Counted from the first letter of the stretch, positions 1 to 6,582 are shown. The stretch is DNA of 9,318 nucleotides from Thermoplasmata archaeon (GCA_030040625.1 JASHTI010000052.1:1-9318); one strand, 5' to 3'. Numbers and translations are program-made. The notes: a model not told the origin generated them from the sequence alone.

Positions 1-446
1 ACGTTCGGACGAGCCCGGCGACCTTCGACCTGCAGGAGGTCGCCGTGGACGACCGCACCGAGTGGTTCGAGGCCCACGCGCACGGTGGACCGCACCGCCT
101 GCTGGTCGCGGTCGACGACGCCGAGGGCGTGCTGGGGTGGGCGACGAGCAGCACCTTCCGGCCCCGGCCCGCCTACACCACGACCGTCGAGTGCTCCGTC
201 TACTGCCGCCCCGATGCCCGGGGCCGGGGAGTCGGTCGCCTCCTCTACGAGAGGCTGTTCGCCGAGCTCGCACGCGAGGATGTGGAACGCATGGTCGCGG
301 GCGTCGCCCTGCCCAACCCGGCCTCGCTCGCACTGCACGCCCGGTTCGGCTTCCGACGCATCGGCGTGTTCACCCGGGTCGGGCGGAAGTTCGACCGCTA
401 CTGGGACGTGGCGTGGTTCGAGCGGGAAGCGCGACCCCCTGCGTAG
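1..446 (+). CDS. PAT-type GNAT N-acetyltransferase, 5' end missing
   Basis: This is the C-terminal part of a GNAT acetyltransferase resembling the phosphinothricin/methionine-sulfoximine acetyltransferase (PAT/Bar) group, which moves an acetyl group from acetyl-CoA to an amine. The reading frame is open from base 3. The residues before the first possible start (GTG at 45) read T-S-P-A-T-F-D-L, a conserved N-terminal PAT stretch, so the true start lies outside the window and GTG 45 is not the start. Visible landmarks are the 'F-R-P-R-P-A-Y' segment, beta-4 followed by the acetyl-CoA pyrophosphate loop R-G-R-G-V-G (about bases 220-237), 'N-P-A-S-L-A-L-H' with 'F-G-F' in motif B, and the closing 'V-G-R-K-F-D-R-Y-W-D-V' typical of this group. 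The stop is TAG 444-446. It converges with the FAD oxidoreductase on the other strand. The family is clear. The substrate is unknown; many PAT-like proteins act on methionine sulfone, methionine sulfoximine or other amino acids. Confidence 0.88.
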   Translation, partial: VRTSPATFDLQEVAVDDRTEWFEAHAHGGPHRLLVAVDDAEGVLGWATSSTFRPRPAYTTTVECSVYCRPDARGRGVGRLLYERLFAELAREDVERMVAGVALPNPASLALHARFGFRRIGVFTRVGRKFDRYWDVAWFEREARPPA

Positions 447-516
447 CGGCGCCGGCCGCGCCCCGCGGCGTCGCGATCGCGCGCCCGCGGGTTCCGGTGG
501 CCCTCGGGCACGCGGC

Positions 517-1641
517 TCAGAGGACGGCGCCGTGGAGGTCCCCGCAGAACCGGGAAAGGAACGGGTCGTTCTCCCCCTGGCCCGCCGCGAGCCGGGCGGC
601 GAGTCGTCCGAGCTCGGGTGCGAAGCTCCAGCCCAGTCGGAAGCCACCGGTGGCCGCGACGAGGCGGTCCCGTCGCCCCACCGTGGGCAGCCCGTCCGGT
701 GTGCAGGGCCTCGATCCCTGCTGCCGGGGTCCGATCTGATCCACAGCGACTACCCGCCGGATCGCCCCCTCGATGCTCGACGCGTGCCAGGGAGAGGTGC
801 CGAGGTCGAAATCCCAGCCGCCGGTCGTCTTCAGCCCGCCCGCGAGCGGGACGACCGCGATCCCGCGGTCCACGTAGATCGTGGCGGTCTCCACCGGTGT
901 CCGGGAGCGGACCGTCCAGCCGTAGCCCCTCACCCCGGTGAGGGGCACACCCGCCCGCCGGCAGGCGACCCCCGCGCACAGGACGACCGAGTCGAACCGT
1001 CGCTCCGACCCGCCTACCCAAAGGCTCCCGTCGGCCCCGACGCGCTCCACACGGGCGCGCACGAGGGTCCCGGCCGGCAGCTCGCGGACCAGGCGGTCGA
1101 CCGTCCGCTCCGTGTCGACCCAGGCGACCTCGGGAAAGTAGAGGCTGCCGGCCCCCCACTCGCCGTCGCGAAGCTCCACCGGGACCCGGGAGGCCCGCTC
1201 GACGGCGGTCCTCCGGGCTTCGGCGAACGTGATCGGGTCATCGTACCGCTCCAGGAGGCCTCGAGCGGCGAAGCCGAAGTCGTCCGCCTCGTCGGCGAGC
1301 GCCCGGTACTGGCGGAGACAGGCAACGCCGATCGCGTGGAGCGCCTCCTCGGAGCCCGGGAACGCCGCCCGGCCCATCTGGCGGGCGCTCTCCACGAGCC
1401 ACCGCGGGTCCACGCTCCGGAAGGTCGTGGTCCGGTGGGTCCAGAGGCGCCCGACGTGGCGCAGGAAGGCGAAGGTGTTCGTCCGGTAGGCGGTGGTGGG
1501 CTCGATGATCCCGGCGGCGTGGACGGAACCGGCGCCCGCGGGGCCTTCCTCGAAGACCGTGACCTCCGTTCCCTCGCGAGCGAGGTGCCGGGCGACGAAC
1601 AGCCCGAAGATCCCGCCGCCGACGACCCCGACCCGCGCCAT
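517..1641 (-). CDS. FAD-dependent oxidoreductase of the DAO family (glycine oxidase / D-amino-acid dehydrogenase-like)
   Basis: A 374-residue flavoprotein, a usual length for the DAO superfamily, which oxidises the C-N bond of amino acids or secondary amines. The N-terminus holds the Rossmann dinucleotide motif V-G-G-G-I-F-G at about residues 7-13, with a Glu (about 31-32) ending the second strand to bind the FAD ribose. 'H-A-A-G-I-I-E-P' follows at about 41-48, then the central 'V-V-L-C-A-G' strand, and near the C-terminus the family signature 'T-P-D-G-L-P-T-V-G' with 'A-T-G-G-F-R-L-G-W-S-F-A-P'. The last element is usually G-H-G-x-x-G, so the histidine is replaced here. No signal peptide is seen, so it is probably cytosolic. 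The start is the ATG at 1641; a weak TATA-like CTTAGA lies about 30 nt upstream. The zinc-ribbon gene lies 88 bp upstream on the same strand, so co-transcription is possible. The substrate cannot be read from the sequence; no thiO or dadA partner genes are nearby. Confidence 0.88.
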   Translation of the reverse strand: MARVGVVGGGIFGLFVARHLAREGTEVTVFEEGPAGAGSVHAAGIIEPTTAYRTNTFAFLRHVGRLWTHRTTTFRSVDPRWLVESARQMGRAAFPGSEEALHAIGVACLRQYRALADEADDFGFAARGLLERYDDPITFAEARRTAVERASRVPVELRDGEWGAGSLYFPEVAWVDTERTVDRLVRELPAGTLVRARVERVGADGSLWVGGSERRFDSVVLCAGVACRRAGVPLTGVRGYGWTVRSRTPVETATIYVDRGIAVVPLAGGLKTTGGWDFDLGTSPWHASSIEGAIRRVVAVDQIGPRQQGSRPCTPDGLPTVGRRDRLVAATGGFRLGWSFAPELGRLAARLAAGQGENDPFLSRFCGDLHGAVL

Positions 1642-1729
1642 CGATCGCCGAGGCTAGCCCGGCCGGCCTCTAAGCGTAGGGCGGCCGGCGAGCCGGGACT
1701 CGCCGGTCCGCCGTCGAGTCGATCCGGCG

Positions 1730-1975
1730 CTACTGCGGCTTCTCGGTCTCCGAGGTCGTCTCCGAGCCCTGGAAGCCCTTCTTCGCACCGTGGGCGAGAC
1801 CCTTGACCCCGCCGACGATCCCGCGGCCGACCTTGCCGGCGACCTCACCGGTCTTCTCGGCGACGTGGACGGTCTCCGCTTCGGCCCGGCGGCCGAAGCC
1901 GACCTGGCGGCCGCACGCGGGGCAGGCCTTCGCACCATCGGGGACGTCCTTTCCGCAACCCTCGCACTTCAGCAT
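1730..1975 (-). CDS. 81-residue zinc-ribbon protein with helical basic tail
   Basis: The N-terminus is a complete zinc ribbon: C-E-G-C-G-K-D-V-P-D-G-A-K and C-P-A-C-G give Cys at residues 4, 7, 19 and 22, the pattern of the short archaeal and bacterial 'zinc-ribbon' domains. After it comes a segment of about 35 residues rich in Gly, Ala, Val and Lys (V-A-E-K-T-G-E-V-A-G-K-V-G-R-G-I-V-G-G-V), with small residues spaced as in glycine-zipper or amphipathic helices, then an acidic S/T/E tail. No signal peptide is present. A longer in-frame opening reaches 2131, but I chose the ATG at 1975 because the zinc ribbon starts right after it, no in-frame start codon follows the promoter-like box at 2007-2016, and the extra 52 residues are Arg-rich low-complexity sequence. 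It may share a transcript with the FAD oxidoreductase downstream. The function is unknown; the helix could bind a membrane or a partner. Confidence 0.75.
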   Translation of the reverse strand: MLKCEGCGKDVPDGAKACPACGRQVGFGRRAEAETVHVAEKTGEVAGKVGRGIVGGVKGLAHGAKKGFQGSETTSETEKPQ

Positions 1976-2006
1976 GGGTCCACCGCGGGAGGGACGTCGG
2001 CGCCGG

Positions 2007-2016
2007 TAGTTGAACC
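2007..2016 (-). promoter_or_regulatory. TATA-like box of the 81-residue zinc-ribbon gene
   Basis: Read on the minus strand this is GGTTCAACTA, with its G-T-T-C-A-A-C core starting 40 nt before the ATG at 1975. It shares the core GTTCAACTA with the box upstream of the second zinc-ribbon gene (6583-6592). A TBP site here would give a leader of about 10 nt. Assigned by pattern and position only. Confidence 0.4.
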
Positions 2017-2067
2017 TTCGCCGGGCCCCGGAGGACCCGTGATAGGCCCTCCGGGCGACGGCGATGG

Positions 2068-2074
2068 GTTCAAG
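2068..2074 (+). promoter_or_regulatory. TATA-like box of the secreted propeller gene
   Basis: GTTCAAG begins 32 nt before the ATG at 2100, the same distance as GTTTAAG before the right-edge gene (9106 to 9138). This matches a TBP site about 28 bp upstream of a leaderless start. The better-looking TATAT at 2084-2088 is only 12-16 nt from the ATG and cannot be the TBP box for a transcript that includes this start. Confidence 0.4.
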
Positions 2075-2099
2075 CGGGTGACGTATATCCACGCCCGCT

Positions 2100-4235
2100 A
2101 TGATCGCCTTCCAAGCTCGCGCAGGCCGCACGACCGTCGCGCTCGTATGGGCGTCGGTGGCCCTGGCGGCGCTCCTGACCCTCGGTACGGGGTCGGCGTC
2201 CGCCGTTCGCGGCGTCCCGCTACCGGGAGCCCCTGTTCAACCCGCGGCGAATGAGGTCCTTGGCGCCCTCCCCGGTCCGGCCGACCCCCCGCCGCTCGTG
2301 CCGGCGGTCGTCGCGTCGGTCGGTGTCGGGCTGGAACCGCTCGCCGGAGCGTTCGACCCCGTCAACGGATGGGTCTACGTCGTCAACTCGAACACGAACA
2401 ACGTCAGTGTTCTCAACGGGACCGTCGTCCAGGCGACGATCAACCTGGGCTTCAACGACACCTCCGACCCGGTCGCGATCGCCTACGACCCGTTCGACCA
2501 CGATGTCTACGTGGTCGACGAGTTCAACACGCTCGAGGAGACCGGCGGCGAGGTCACCGTCATCCACGGCACGACGATCGAGGGGATCGTCGGGGTCGGG
2601 CTCGACCCCAGCGCCGCGATCGTCGACCCGAGCAACGGCTACGTCTACGTCACCGACTTCCGTGGCTCGGCCGTTTCGATCGTCTCCGGGCTCGCGGCGC
2701 TCACCACGCTGGACGTCGGCCACCGTCCGAACGCGGGTGCGTTCGACCCGGCCAACGGCTACGTCTACATCGCGAACTCCCGGTCCGGGAACGTCAGCGT
2801 CCTCTCCGGGACGTCGCTGGTCGGTTCGACGCCGACCGGTGCCGGCGCGGACGCGGTCGCCTACGATCCCGCGGACCAGCTCGTCTACGTCGCGAACAAC
2901 GGCACGTCGACGGTGAGCGTGCTCTCCGGTCTGGACGTTCTCGCGGCCGTGCCCGTCGGCGCGGATCCGTCGTTCGCCGCGTACTACGCGCCGGTCGGGG
3001 ACGTCGCCGTCGCCAACACCAACTCCAGCAACGTCTCGCTCCTGAACGGAACGGCCGTCGTTGGCACCGTCGACGGCCTGTCGGGGGTCGACTGGTTCGG
3101 GGTGGGGCCGGTCGGCGGCTACACCTACGCCGTGGACGCCGGGTCGAACTCCGTCGCCGTGCTGAACGGCAGCGCGCCGGTCGAGACGCTCTCGGTCGGC
3201 CGCCTCCCCGGCCCCGCGGTCGTGGATCCGGTCGCCGGCCTCGTGGACGTCCTCAATACCGGCTCGAGCAACGTCAGCGCGATCGGGCTCGTGGCCCCGG
3301 TCTATCCGGTCGACTTCACGGAGTCCGGGCTGGCACCGGGCGTCGGCTGGTCGGTGACGCTCGCCGGTGGGACCACGACCTCTACCTCGTCGGAGCTCGG
3401 CTTCTCGGAACCGGTCGGGAGCTACGCGTACGAGGTCGGCACCCCGGCCGGCTACACCCTCCTGAGCGAGTCGGCCCCCTCGCCGATCACCCTCACGAGT
3501 GCGGGGCTCACGGTGGCTCTGGTCTTCGCCCCCGTAACGACCGCGAAGTACAACCTCACGTTCGTCGAAACCGGTCTTCCGACCCCCTGCCAGGGGATGG
3601 GGGGCGGCATGGGCGGCGGGTCGTACGGTGGCTCGCCCGTGTTCGGTGACCACGGCGGCCAGGGCGGCCGCGGCGGGGGCCACGGAGGTCGCGGTGGCGG
3701 TGGTCAGGGCGGTGGCCAAGGGGGTGGCCAGGGCGGCGGCTCGGGGTGCTGCAAATCCTCGCCACCGGCGCTCAGTTGGAGCGTCACGGTCGGGGGCGTC
3801 ACCCAGAGCACGACGAACACCTCGCTGACGTTCTTCGAGCCGAACGGGACGTACAACTACACCATCGGTGCGCCCGCCGGCTACGAGGTCTCCGGTTCGT
3901 CGCCGGCATCGCCGGTGACGATCAACGGGGCCAACCGGACCGTGCAGGTCCAGTTCTCGAAGCAGTGCGCCCCGCCGCCGAGCGTCTTCTCGATCACCTT
4001 CGAGGAGCAGGGCCTCGCGCGGAACACCGAGTGGTGCGTCAGCCTGCCGAACGAGAGCGCCTGCTCCACGTCGGATCAGATCGTCTTCCAGAGCCTGCCG
4101 GCCGGGAGCTACGGCTTCCAGGTCGCGCCGGTCGGCGGCTACACCGCCCAGCCCGGGAGCGGCGCGGTGACCCTCACGAATCGGGACGTGACCGTCACGA
4201 TCACGTTCTCCTCCGGCACGATGTGCCAGCACTGA
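2100..4235 (+). CDS. Secreted YVTN/YncE-like beta-propeller protein with three beta-sandwich-like modules and a Gly-rich insert
   Basis: A 711-residue exported protein. Residues 1-35 are a classical signal peptide: R7 and R10, a hydrophobic stretch at about 13-28, and cleavage expected after A-S-A at 33-35. A Pro-rich linker (about 36-69) leads to eight repeats of about 40 residues (70-397) of the form 'D-P-x-N-G-x-V-Y-V-x-N-x-x-x-x-N-V-S-V-L-N-G-T', the YVTN/YncE-like beta-propeller signature. Three related modules follow, opening at F406 (F-T-E-S-G-L), F488 (F-V-E-T-G-L) and F634 (F-E-E-Q-G-L), each with 'W-S-V-T' or 'W-C-V-S', 'G-S/T-Y-x-Y/F' and a closing 'V-x-V-x-F' strand. The second is interrupted by a Gly-rich insert (500-549) flanked by C497 and C550-C551. 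All seven cysteines (497, 550, 551, 623, 646, 655, 709) lie in the C-terminal half. At least 16 N-x-S/T sequons are present. No C-terminal membrane segment or sorting signal is seen, so the product may be released or held by other surface components. Likely role: surface or extracellular binding; the ligand is unknown. Confidence 0.9.
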   Translation: MIAFQARAGRTTVALVWASVALAALLTLGTGSASAVRGVPLPGAPVQPAANEVLGALPGPADPPPLVPAVVASVGVGLEPLAGAFDPVNGWVYVVNSNTNNVSVLNGTVVQATINLGFNDTSDPVAIAYDPFDHDVYVVDEFNTLEETGGEVTVIHGTTIEGIVGVGLDPSAAIVDPSNGYVYVTDFRGSAVSIVSGLAALTTLDVGHRPNAGAFDPANGYVYIANSRSGNVSVLSGTSLVGSTPTGAGADAVAYDPADQLVYVANNGTSTVSVLSGLDVLAAVPVGADPSFAAYYAPVGDVAVANTNSSNVSLLNGTAVVGTVDGLSGVDWFGVGPVGGYTYAVDAGSNSVAVLNGSAPVETLSVGRLPGPAVVDPVAGLVDVLNTGSSNVSAIGLVAPVYPVDFTESGLAPGVGWSVTLAGGTTTSTSSELGFSEPVGSYAYEVGTPAGYTLLSESAPSPITLTSAGLTVALVFAPVTTAKYNLTFVETGLPTPCQGMGGGMGGGSYGGSPVFGDHGGQGGRGGGHGGRGGGGQGGGQGGGQGGGSGCCKSSPPALSWSVTVGGVTQSTTNTSLTFFEPNGTYNYTIGAPAGYEVSGSSPASPVTINGANRTVQVQFSKQCAPPPSVFSITFEEQGLARNTEWCVSLPNESACSTSDQIVFQSLPAGSYGFQVAPVGGYTAQPGSGAVTLTNRDVTVTITFSSGTMCQH
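2307..3290 (+). repeat. Eight in-frame YVTN-type propeller repeats
   Basis: This stretch encodes eight consecutive units of about 38-50 residues. Each runs from a V-G-x-x-P-like strand through 'A-x-D-P' to 'V-Y-V-x-N/D' and ends in 'V-S-V-L-N/S-G-T'. Units 1 to 5 are the closest to one another. Units 6 to 8 have drifted, with A-V-A-N, A-V-D and V-L-N replacing Y-V-x-N. The second unit is longer because of an E-F-N-T-L-E-E-T-G-G loop. Eight units fit a seven-bladed ring with a shared closing strand, or an eight-bladed ring. Confidence 0.75.
3696..3731 (+). repeat. Three tandem 12-nt units encoding Gly-Gly-Gly-Gln
   Basis: Three adjacent copies of a 12-nt unit encode G-G-G-Q at residues 533-536, 537-540 and 541-544 of the secreted propeller protein. 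They differ mostly at third codon positions. The unit sits inside a wider Gly-rich tract (residues 500-549, 32 of 50 residues Gly, with interspersed Gln, His and Arg). Such a tract can change length by slippage or unequal recombination. Confidence 0.7.
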
Positions 4236-4246
4236 GGGGAGGACCC

Positions 4247-4293
4247 GGGGCCGGCGAGAGGATCGGACGGTCCCGCGGCGCGTCGCCGGCCTC
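4247..4293 (+). terminator. GC-rich hairpin after the propeller gene
   Basis: GGGGCCGGCG at 4247-4256 can pair with CGCCGGCCTC at 4284-4293 (one G-U pair), leaving a 27-nt loop. It starts 12 nt after the TGA at 4233-4235 and is followed by the weak T-containing TTGT. It could act as a 3' stabilising or termination structure. In DNA this GC-rich such pairings are common by chance, and archaeal terminators usually rely on T-runs, which are absent. Confidence 0.25.
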
Positions 4294-4356
4294 TTGTGGG
4301 CCGGGGGCTAGCGGGGGCCCGATGTCTCCGGAGACCCCGGCTCGCGGCGGGGACGG

Positions 4357-5412
4357 ATGACCCGGATCCGGCTGCCCCCCGGCCGCCACCGCGAGAGGAC
4401 CTTCCCGCCGTCGTTCGGCGACCGGGCGGAGGTCGTCGAGATCGACAGCGCGGTCCTGGAGGGGAACCCGCTCGGGGATCCGGTTCGGCGCGGCGTCGCG
4501 GTGCTCCGGCCCGCCTCCGGTGCCTCCGAGGGCCGCCCTCTGCTGCTGCTGCTCCCGGGCTTCGGGGGCGCGGGGCCGAACGAACTGCGCCGGAACGGCC
4601 CGTTCGACGAGAACCTCTTCCAGCTGTTCGACCGCCTCCAGCGCTCCGGTGCCGCCGGTCCGGCGACGCTCGTCGCGCCGGACTGCACCACGACCCTCGG
4701 CGGCAACCAGTACGTCAACTCCTCCGCGGTCGGCCGTTACGACGACTACGTCGTGCGCGAGCTGCTTCCCTGGGCCCGGGAGCGCTTCCGGCCTTCTCAG
4801 ATCGGGGTCCTGGGTCAGTCCAGCGGCGGCTTCGGCGCCCTCCACCTCGCCCTCGAACACCCCGGTACGTTCGCGGCGGTCGGCTCGAGTGCCGGCGACA
4901 TGGGCTTCGAGTACTGCGAACTCCCGGAGCTGGCGCGCGCGTGCCGGGAGTACCGGCGCCACGGTGGGCCGGAGAAGTTCCTGGCGCGACTCTTCGAGGA
5001 CCCGACGGTCCTCCAGGGACCGACCTCGGCCAGCGGCGCGGCCCTGGTGATCGCGGCGGCGGGGGCGAGCTACTCGCCGATCGACTCGGAGCCGGGGGCG
5101 TTCGAGCTGCCGGTCGACTGGGAGACCTCGGAGTTCCTGCCGACGGTCTGGGCCCGATGGAAACGGTTCGACCCGATCGCGAGGCTCGCCACCCCGGAGG
5201 GATCGGCGGCGCTCCGCCGGCTGCGGCTGCTCCACCTCACCGGCTCCACCGGCGACGAGTGGGTGCTGGACCAGGCGGCGCGCTGGTTCGTGGCGGTCGC
5301 CCGACGCCAGGAGGTCCCCGTGGTGCACGAGGAGTTCGAAGGGGGGCACTTCGTCCGGAACCCCCGGTTCGCGGCGCTCTTCACCCGCATGGTCGCCGCC
5401 CTCCAGGCGTGA
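4357..5412 (+). CDS. Esterase-family alpha/beta hydrolase
   Basis: A 351-residue serine hydrolase of the putative esterase type (Esterase D/enterochelin-esterase-like fold). After a charged N-terminal region, 'L-L-L-L-L-P-G-F-G-G' (about 62-71) gives the first core strand and an oxyanion-hole glycine turn. 'V-A-P-D-C-T-T-T-L-G-G-N-Q-Y-V-N-S' (about 106-122) and 'Y-D-D-Y-V-V-R-E-L-L-P' (about 128-138) match the family's substrate-side and pre-nucleophile regions. The nucleophile elbow is G-Q-S-S-G with Ser155. The acid is probably Asp300 (G-S-T-G-D) or Asp305, and the base is His331 in 'E-G-G-H-F'. No signal peptide or membrane segment is seen, so the protein is cytosolic. The start is the ATG at 4357; no clear SD or TATA-like box precedes it, so it may be read from the propeller gene promoter 121 bp upstream. 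A natural substrate (ester, S-formylglutathione-like, or siderophore-type) cannot be inferred from context. Confidence 0.87.
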   Translation: MTRIRLPPGRHRERTFPPSFGDRAEVVEIDSAVLEGNPLGDPVRRGVAVLRPASGASEGRPLLLLLPGFGGAGPNELRRNGPFDENLFQLFDRLQRSGAAGPATLVAPDCTTTLGGNQYVNSSAVGRYDDYVVRELLPWARERFRPSQIGVLGQSSGGFGALHLALEHPGTFAAVGSSAGDMGFEYCELPELARACREYRRHGGPEKFLARLFEDPTVLQGPTSASGAALVIAAAGASYSPIDSEPGAFELPVDWETSEFLPTVWARWKRFDPIARLATPEGSAALRRLRLLHLTGSTGDEWVLDQAARWFVAVARRQEVPVVHEEFEGGHFVRNPRFAALFTRMVAALQA

Positions 5413-5431
5413 GCGCCGGGCGTCGGCCGGC

Positions 5432-6253
5432 TCACCAGCGGTCGAGCGGCCGGCTGCCGACGGCGACGGCCGCTTCGTAGGCGACCGGCGGGAGCCCGAG
5501 CTCCTCCCGGAACCCGTTGACGGAGGCCGGCGCGAACCCCGCGTAGTGGTTGTTGAAGTAGACGTAGATCTGCGCGACCTGGTCCCGGATTGCCCGTACG
5601 CGATCGGCCCACCGCCGGGTCACGGCGGCGCGGTCGACCCGGAGCTCGCCGTGGCGCTCCGCCGGCACGCTGGTGTGGTCCCCGATGAAGCGCAGGTAGA
5701 CGAAGTCGGTCGTCCGCTCCGGCGGCACGTCCACGTACGTGAGGAACGACCAGGCGAGGGCGATCCGCCGGTCCGACAGCTCGCCCCGGAGCGACTCCCA
5801 GACCGGCCCGGCGAACCAGGCGGCGTCGCGCAGCTCGACCGCGCTCCGAAGGTCCGGATCGAGCTCGGGGAGGAGCGACGTCAGGAACCCCATCGCCCGG
5901 CCGGGCTTCACCCAGGGCGGGAACTGGAGCAGCAGGGGGCCGAGCTTCGGTCCGAGCTCGCGCACGTGCGCCTGGAAGGCGGCGATCCCTTCCCGATCGA
6001 GCGGCGACCGCGGGTCGAGGAGGTTGCGCGGGAACTTGAGAGCGAAGCGAAACCCCTCGGGCGTCGCCGCCGCCCACCGACAGACGAGGGCCGGATCCGG
6101 ATCGCGGTAGTAGGTCGCGTCGACCTCCACCGTGTCGAAGAGTCGCGCGTAGCGTCCGAGACGCTCGCCGGGCGGGGTGCCGGTCGGATAGAGACGGGAC
6201 CACCAGGATTCGGAGGTCCACGACGAGCAGCCGATCCGGAGCGCCGCGGTCAA
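5432..6253 (-). CDS. DUF72 (YecE-like) protein
   Basis: A 273-residue member of the DUF72 family, a TIM-barrel-like fold with no firmly established reaction. It opens with the family's 'L-R-I-G-C-S-S-W' and 'W-W-S-R-L-Y-P', then 'Y-A-R-L-F-D-T-V-E-V-D-A-T-Y-Y' (usually E-x-N/D-x-x-F/Y-Y), 'T-P-E-G-F-R-F-A-L-K-F-P', 'L-L-L-Q-F-P-P' and the C-terminal 'Y-V-Y-F-N-N-H-Y-A-G-F-A-P-A-S', the most diagnostic motif. The frame stays open to an ATG at 6460, but those 69 extra residues are Arg/Pro/Ala low complexity and overlap the 61-residue zinc-ribbon gene. I place the start at the TTG at 6253, directly before the conserved first strand. A weak GTTTCC lies 31 nt upstream, the spacing used by other genes here. 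It ends 19 nt from the convergent hydrolase. The family is certain, the start likely, the function unknown. Confidence 0.87.
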   Translation of the reverse strand: MTAALRIGCSSWTSESWWSRLYPTGTPPGERLGRYARLFDTVEVDATYYRDPDPALVCRWAAATPEGFRFALKFPRNLLDPRSPLDREGIAAFQAHVRELGPKLGPLLLQFPPWVKPGRAMGFLTSLLPELDPDLRSAVELRDAAWFAGPVWESLRGELSDRRIALAWSFLTYVDVPPERTTDFVYLRFIGDHTSVPAERHGELRVDRAAVTRRWADRVRAIRDQVAQIYVYFNNHYAGFAPASVNGFREELGLPPVAYEAAVAVGSRPLDRW

Positions 6254-6374
6254 CGCGCCGGGCCCAGGAGGTCCCGGCGGAAACCGTCTCCGGCGCGACC
6301 GGTGGGCCTGAGGGAGACGCCTTCGCCCCGGAGGACGGCGGGAGGCGCCCGCCGCGGGCGTCGCGCCGGCGCGC

Positions 6375-6560
6375 TCAGCCCCGGACGCGCTTGGAGACCG
6401 TGTTGAACGGGGCCCCGCCGAGGACGCTGCCGCACCAGCCGCAGTAGAGGATCGAGACACCGCCGACCCGGAGCTGTCCGGTGTTGTCCCAGAGGATGTC
6501 CGTCTTCGGGTCGATCGGATGCTTGCACCAGGGGCAGCTCGGCCCGAGCGCGGAGTCCAT
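6375..6560 (-). CDS. 61-residue zinc-ribbon protein
   Basis: A tiny protein whose two Cys pairs, C-P-W-C (residues 9-12) and C-G-W-C-G (40-43), are 27 residues apart and would form one zinc ribbon. The middle, 'I-D-P-K-T-D-I-L-W-D-N-T-G-Q-L', and the 'V-L-G-G-A-P-F' after the second pair are hydrophobic enough for a compact fold. The tail is basic (S-K-R-V-R-G). There is no signal peptide. The ATG at 6560 is supported by a TATA-like GTTCAACTA 31 nt upstream, which predicts a leaderless message. Similar mini zinc ribbons occur as RNA polymerase or ribosome-associated factors or as orphans; nothing here decides between these. It lies between the DUF72 and M29-like genes on the same strand, with about 120 and 180 bp of spacing, so it is probably transcribed alone. 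Confidence 0.75.
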   Translation of the reverse strand: MDSALGPSCPWCKHPIDPKTDILWDNTGQLRVGGVSILYCGWCGSVLGGAPFNTVSKRVRG

Positions 6561-6582
6561 GCGGGTCGTCAGAGGGACCAGC

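Noticed and set aside
447..516. Possible small RNA or terminator between the convergent GNAT and FAD genes
   Set aside because: The 70 bases are GC-rich with short CGCG-type palindromes only. There is no T-run and no stable distinctive hairpin.
85..1806. A 573-codon plus-strand open frame across the GNAT and FAD genes
   Set aside because: It has Arg/Pro/Gly-rich composition, spans two well-supported genes on different strands, and contains no domain.
2084..2088. TATAT as TATA box of the propeller gene
   Set aside because: It is only 12-16 nt from the ATG, so a transcript started from it would lack the start codon and most of the signal peptide.
2220..4232. A 670-codon open frame antisense to the propeller gene
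   Set aside because: It mirrors the high-GC coding strand, is rich in Arg/Asp/Val in the repeat period of the propeller, and shows no recognisable domain. It is a shadow of the real gene.
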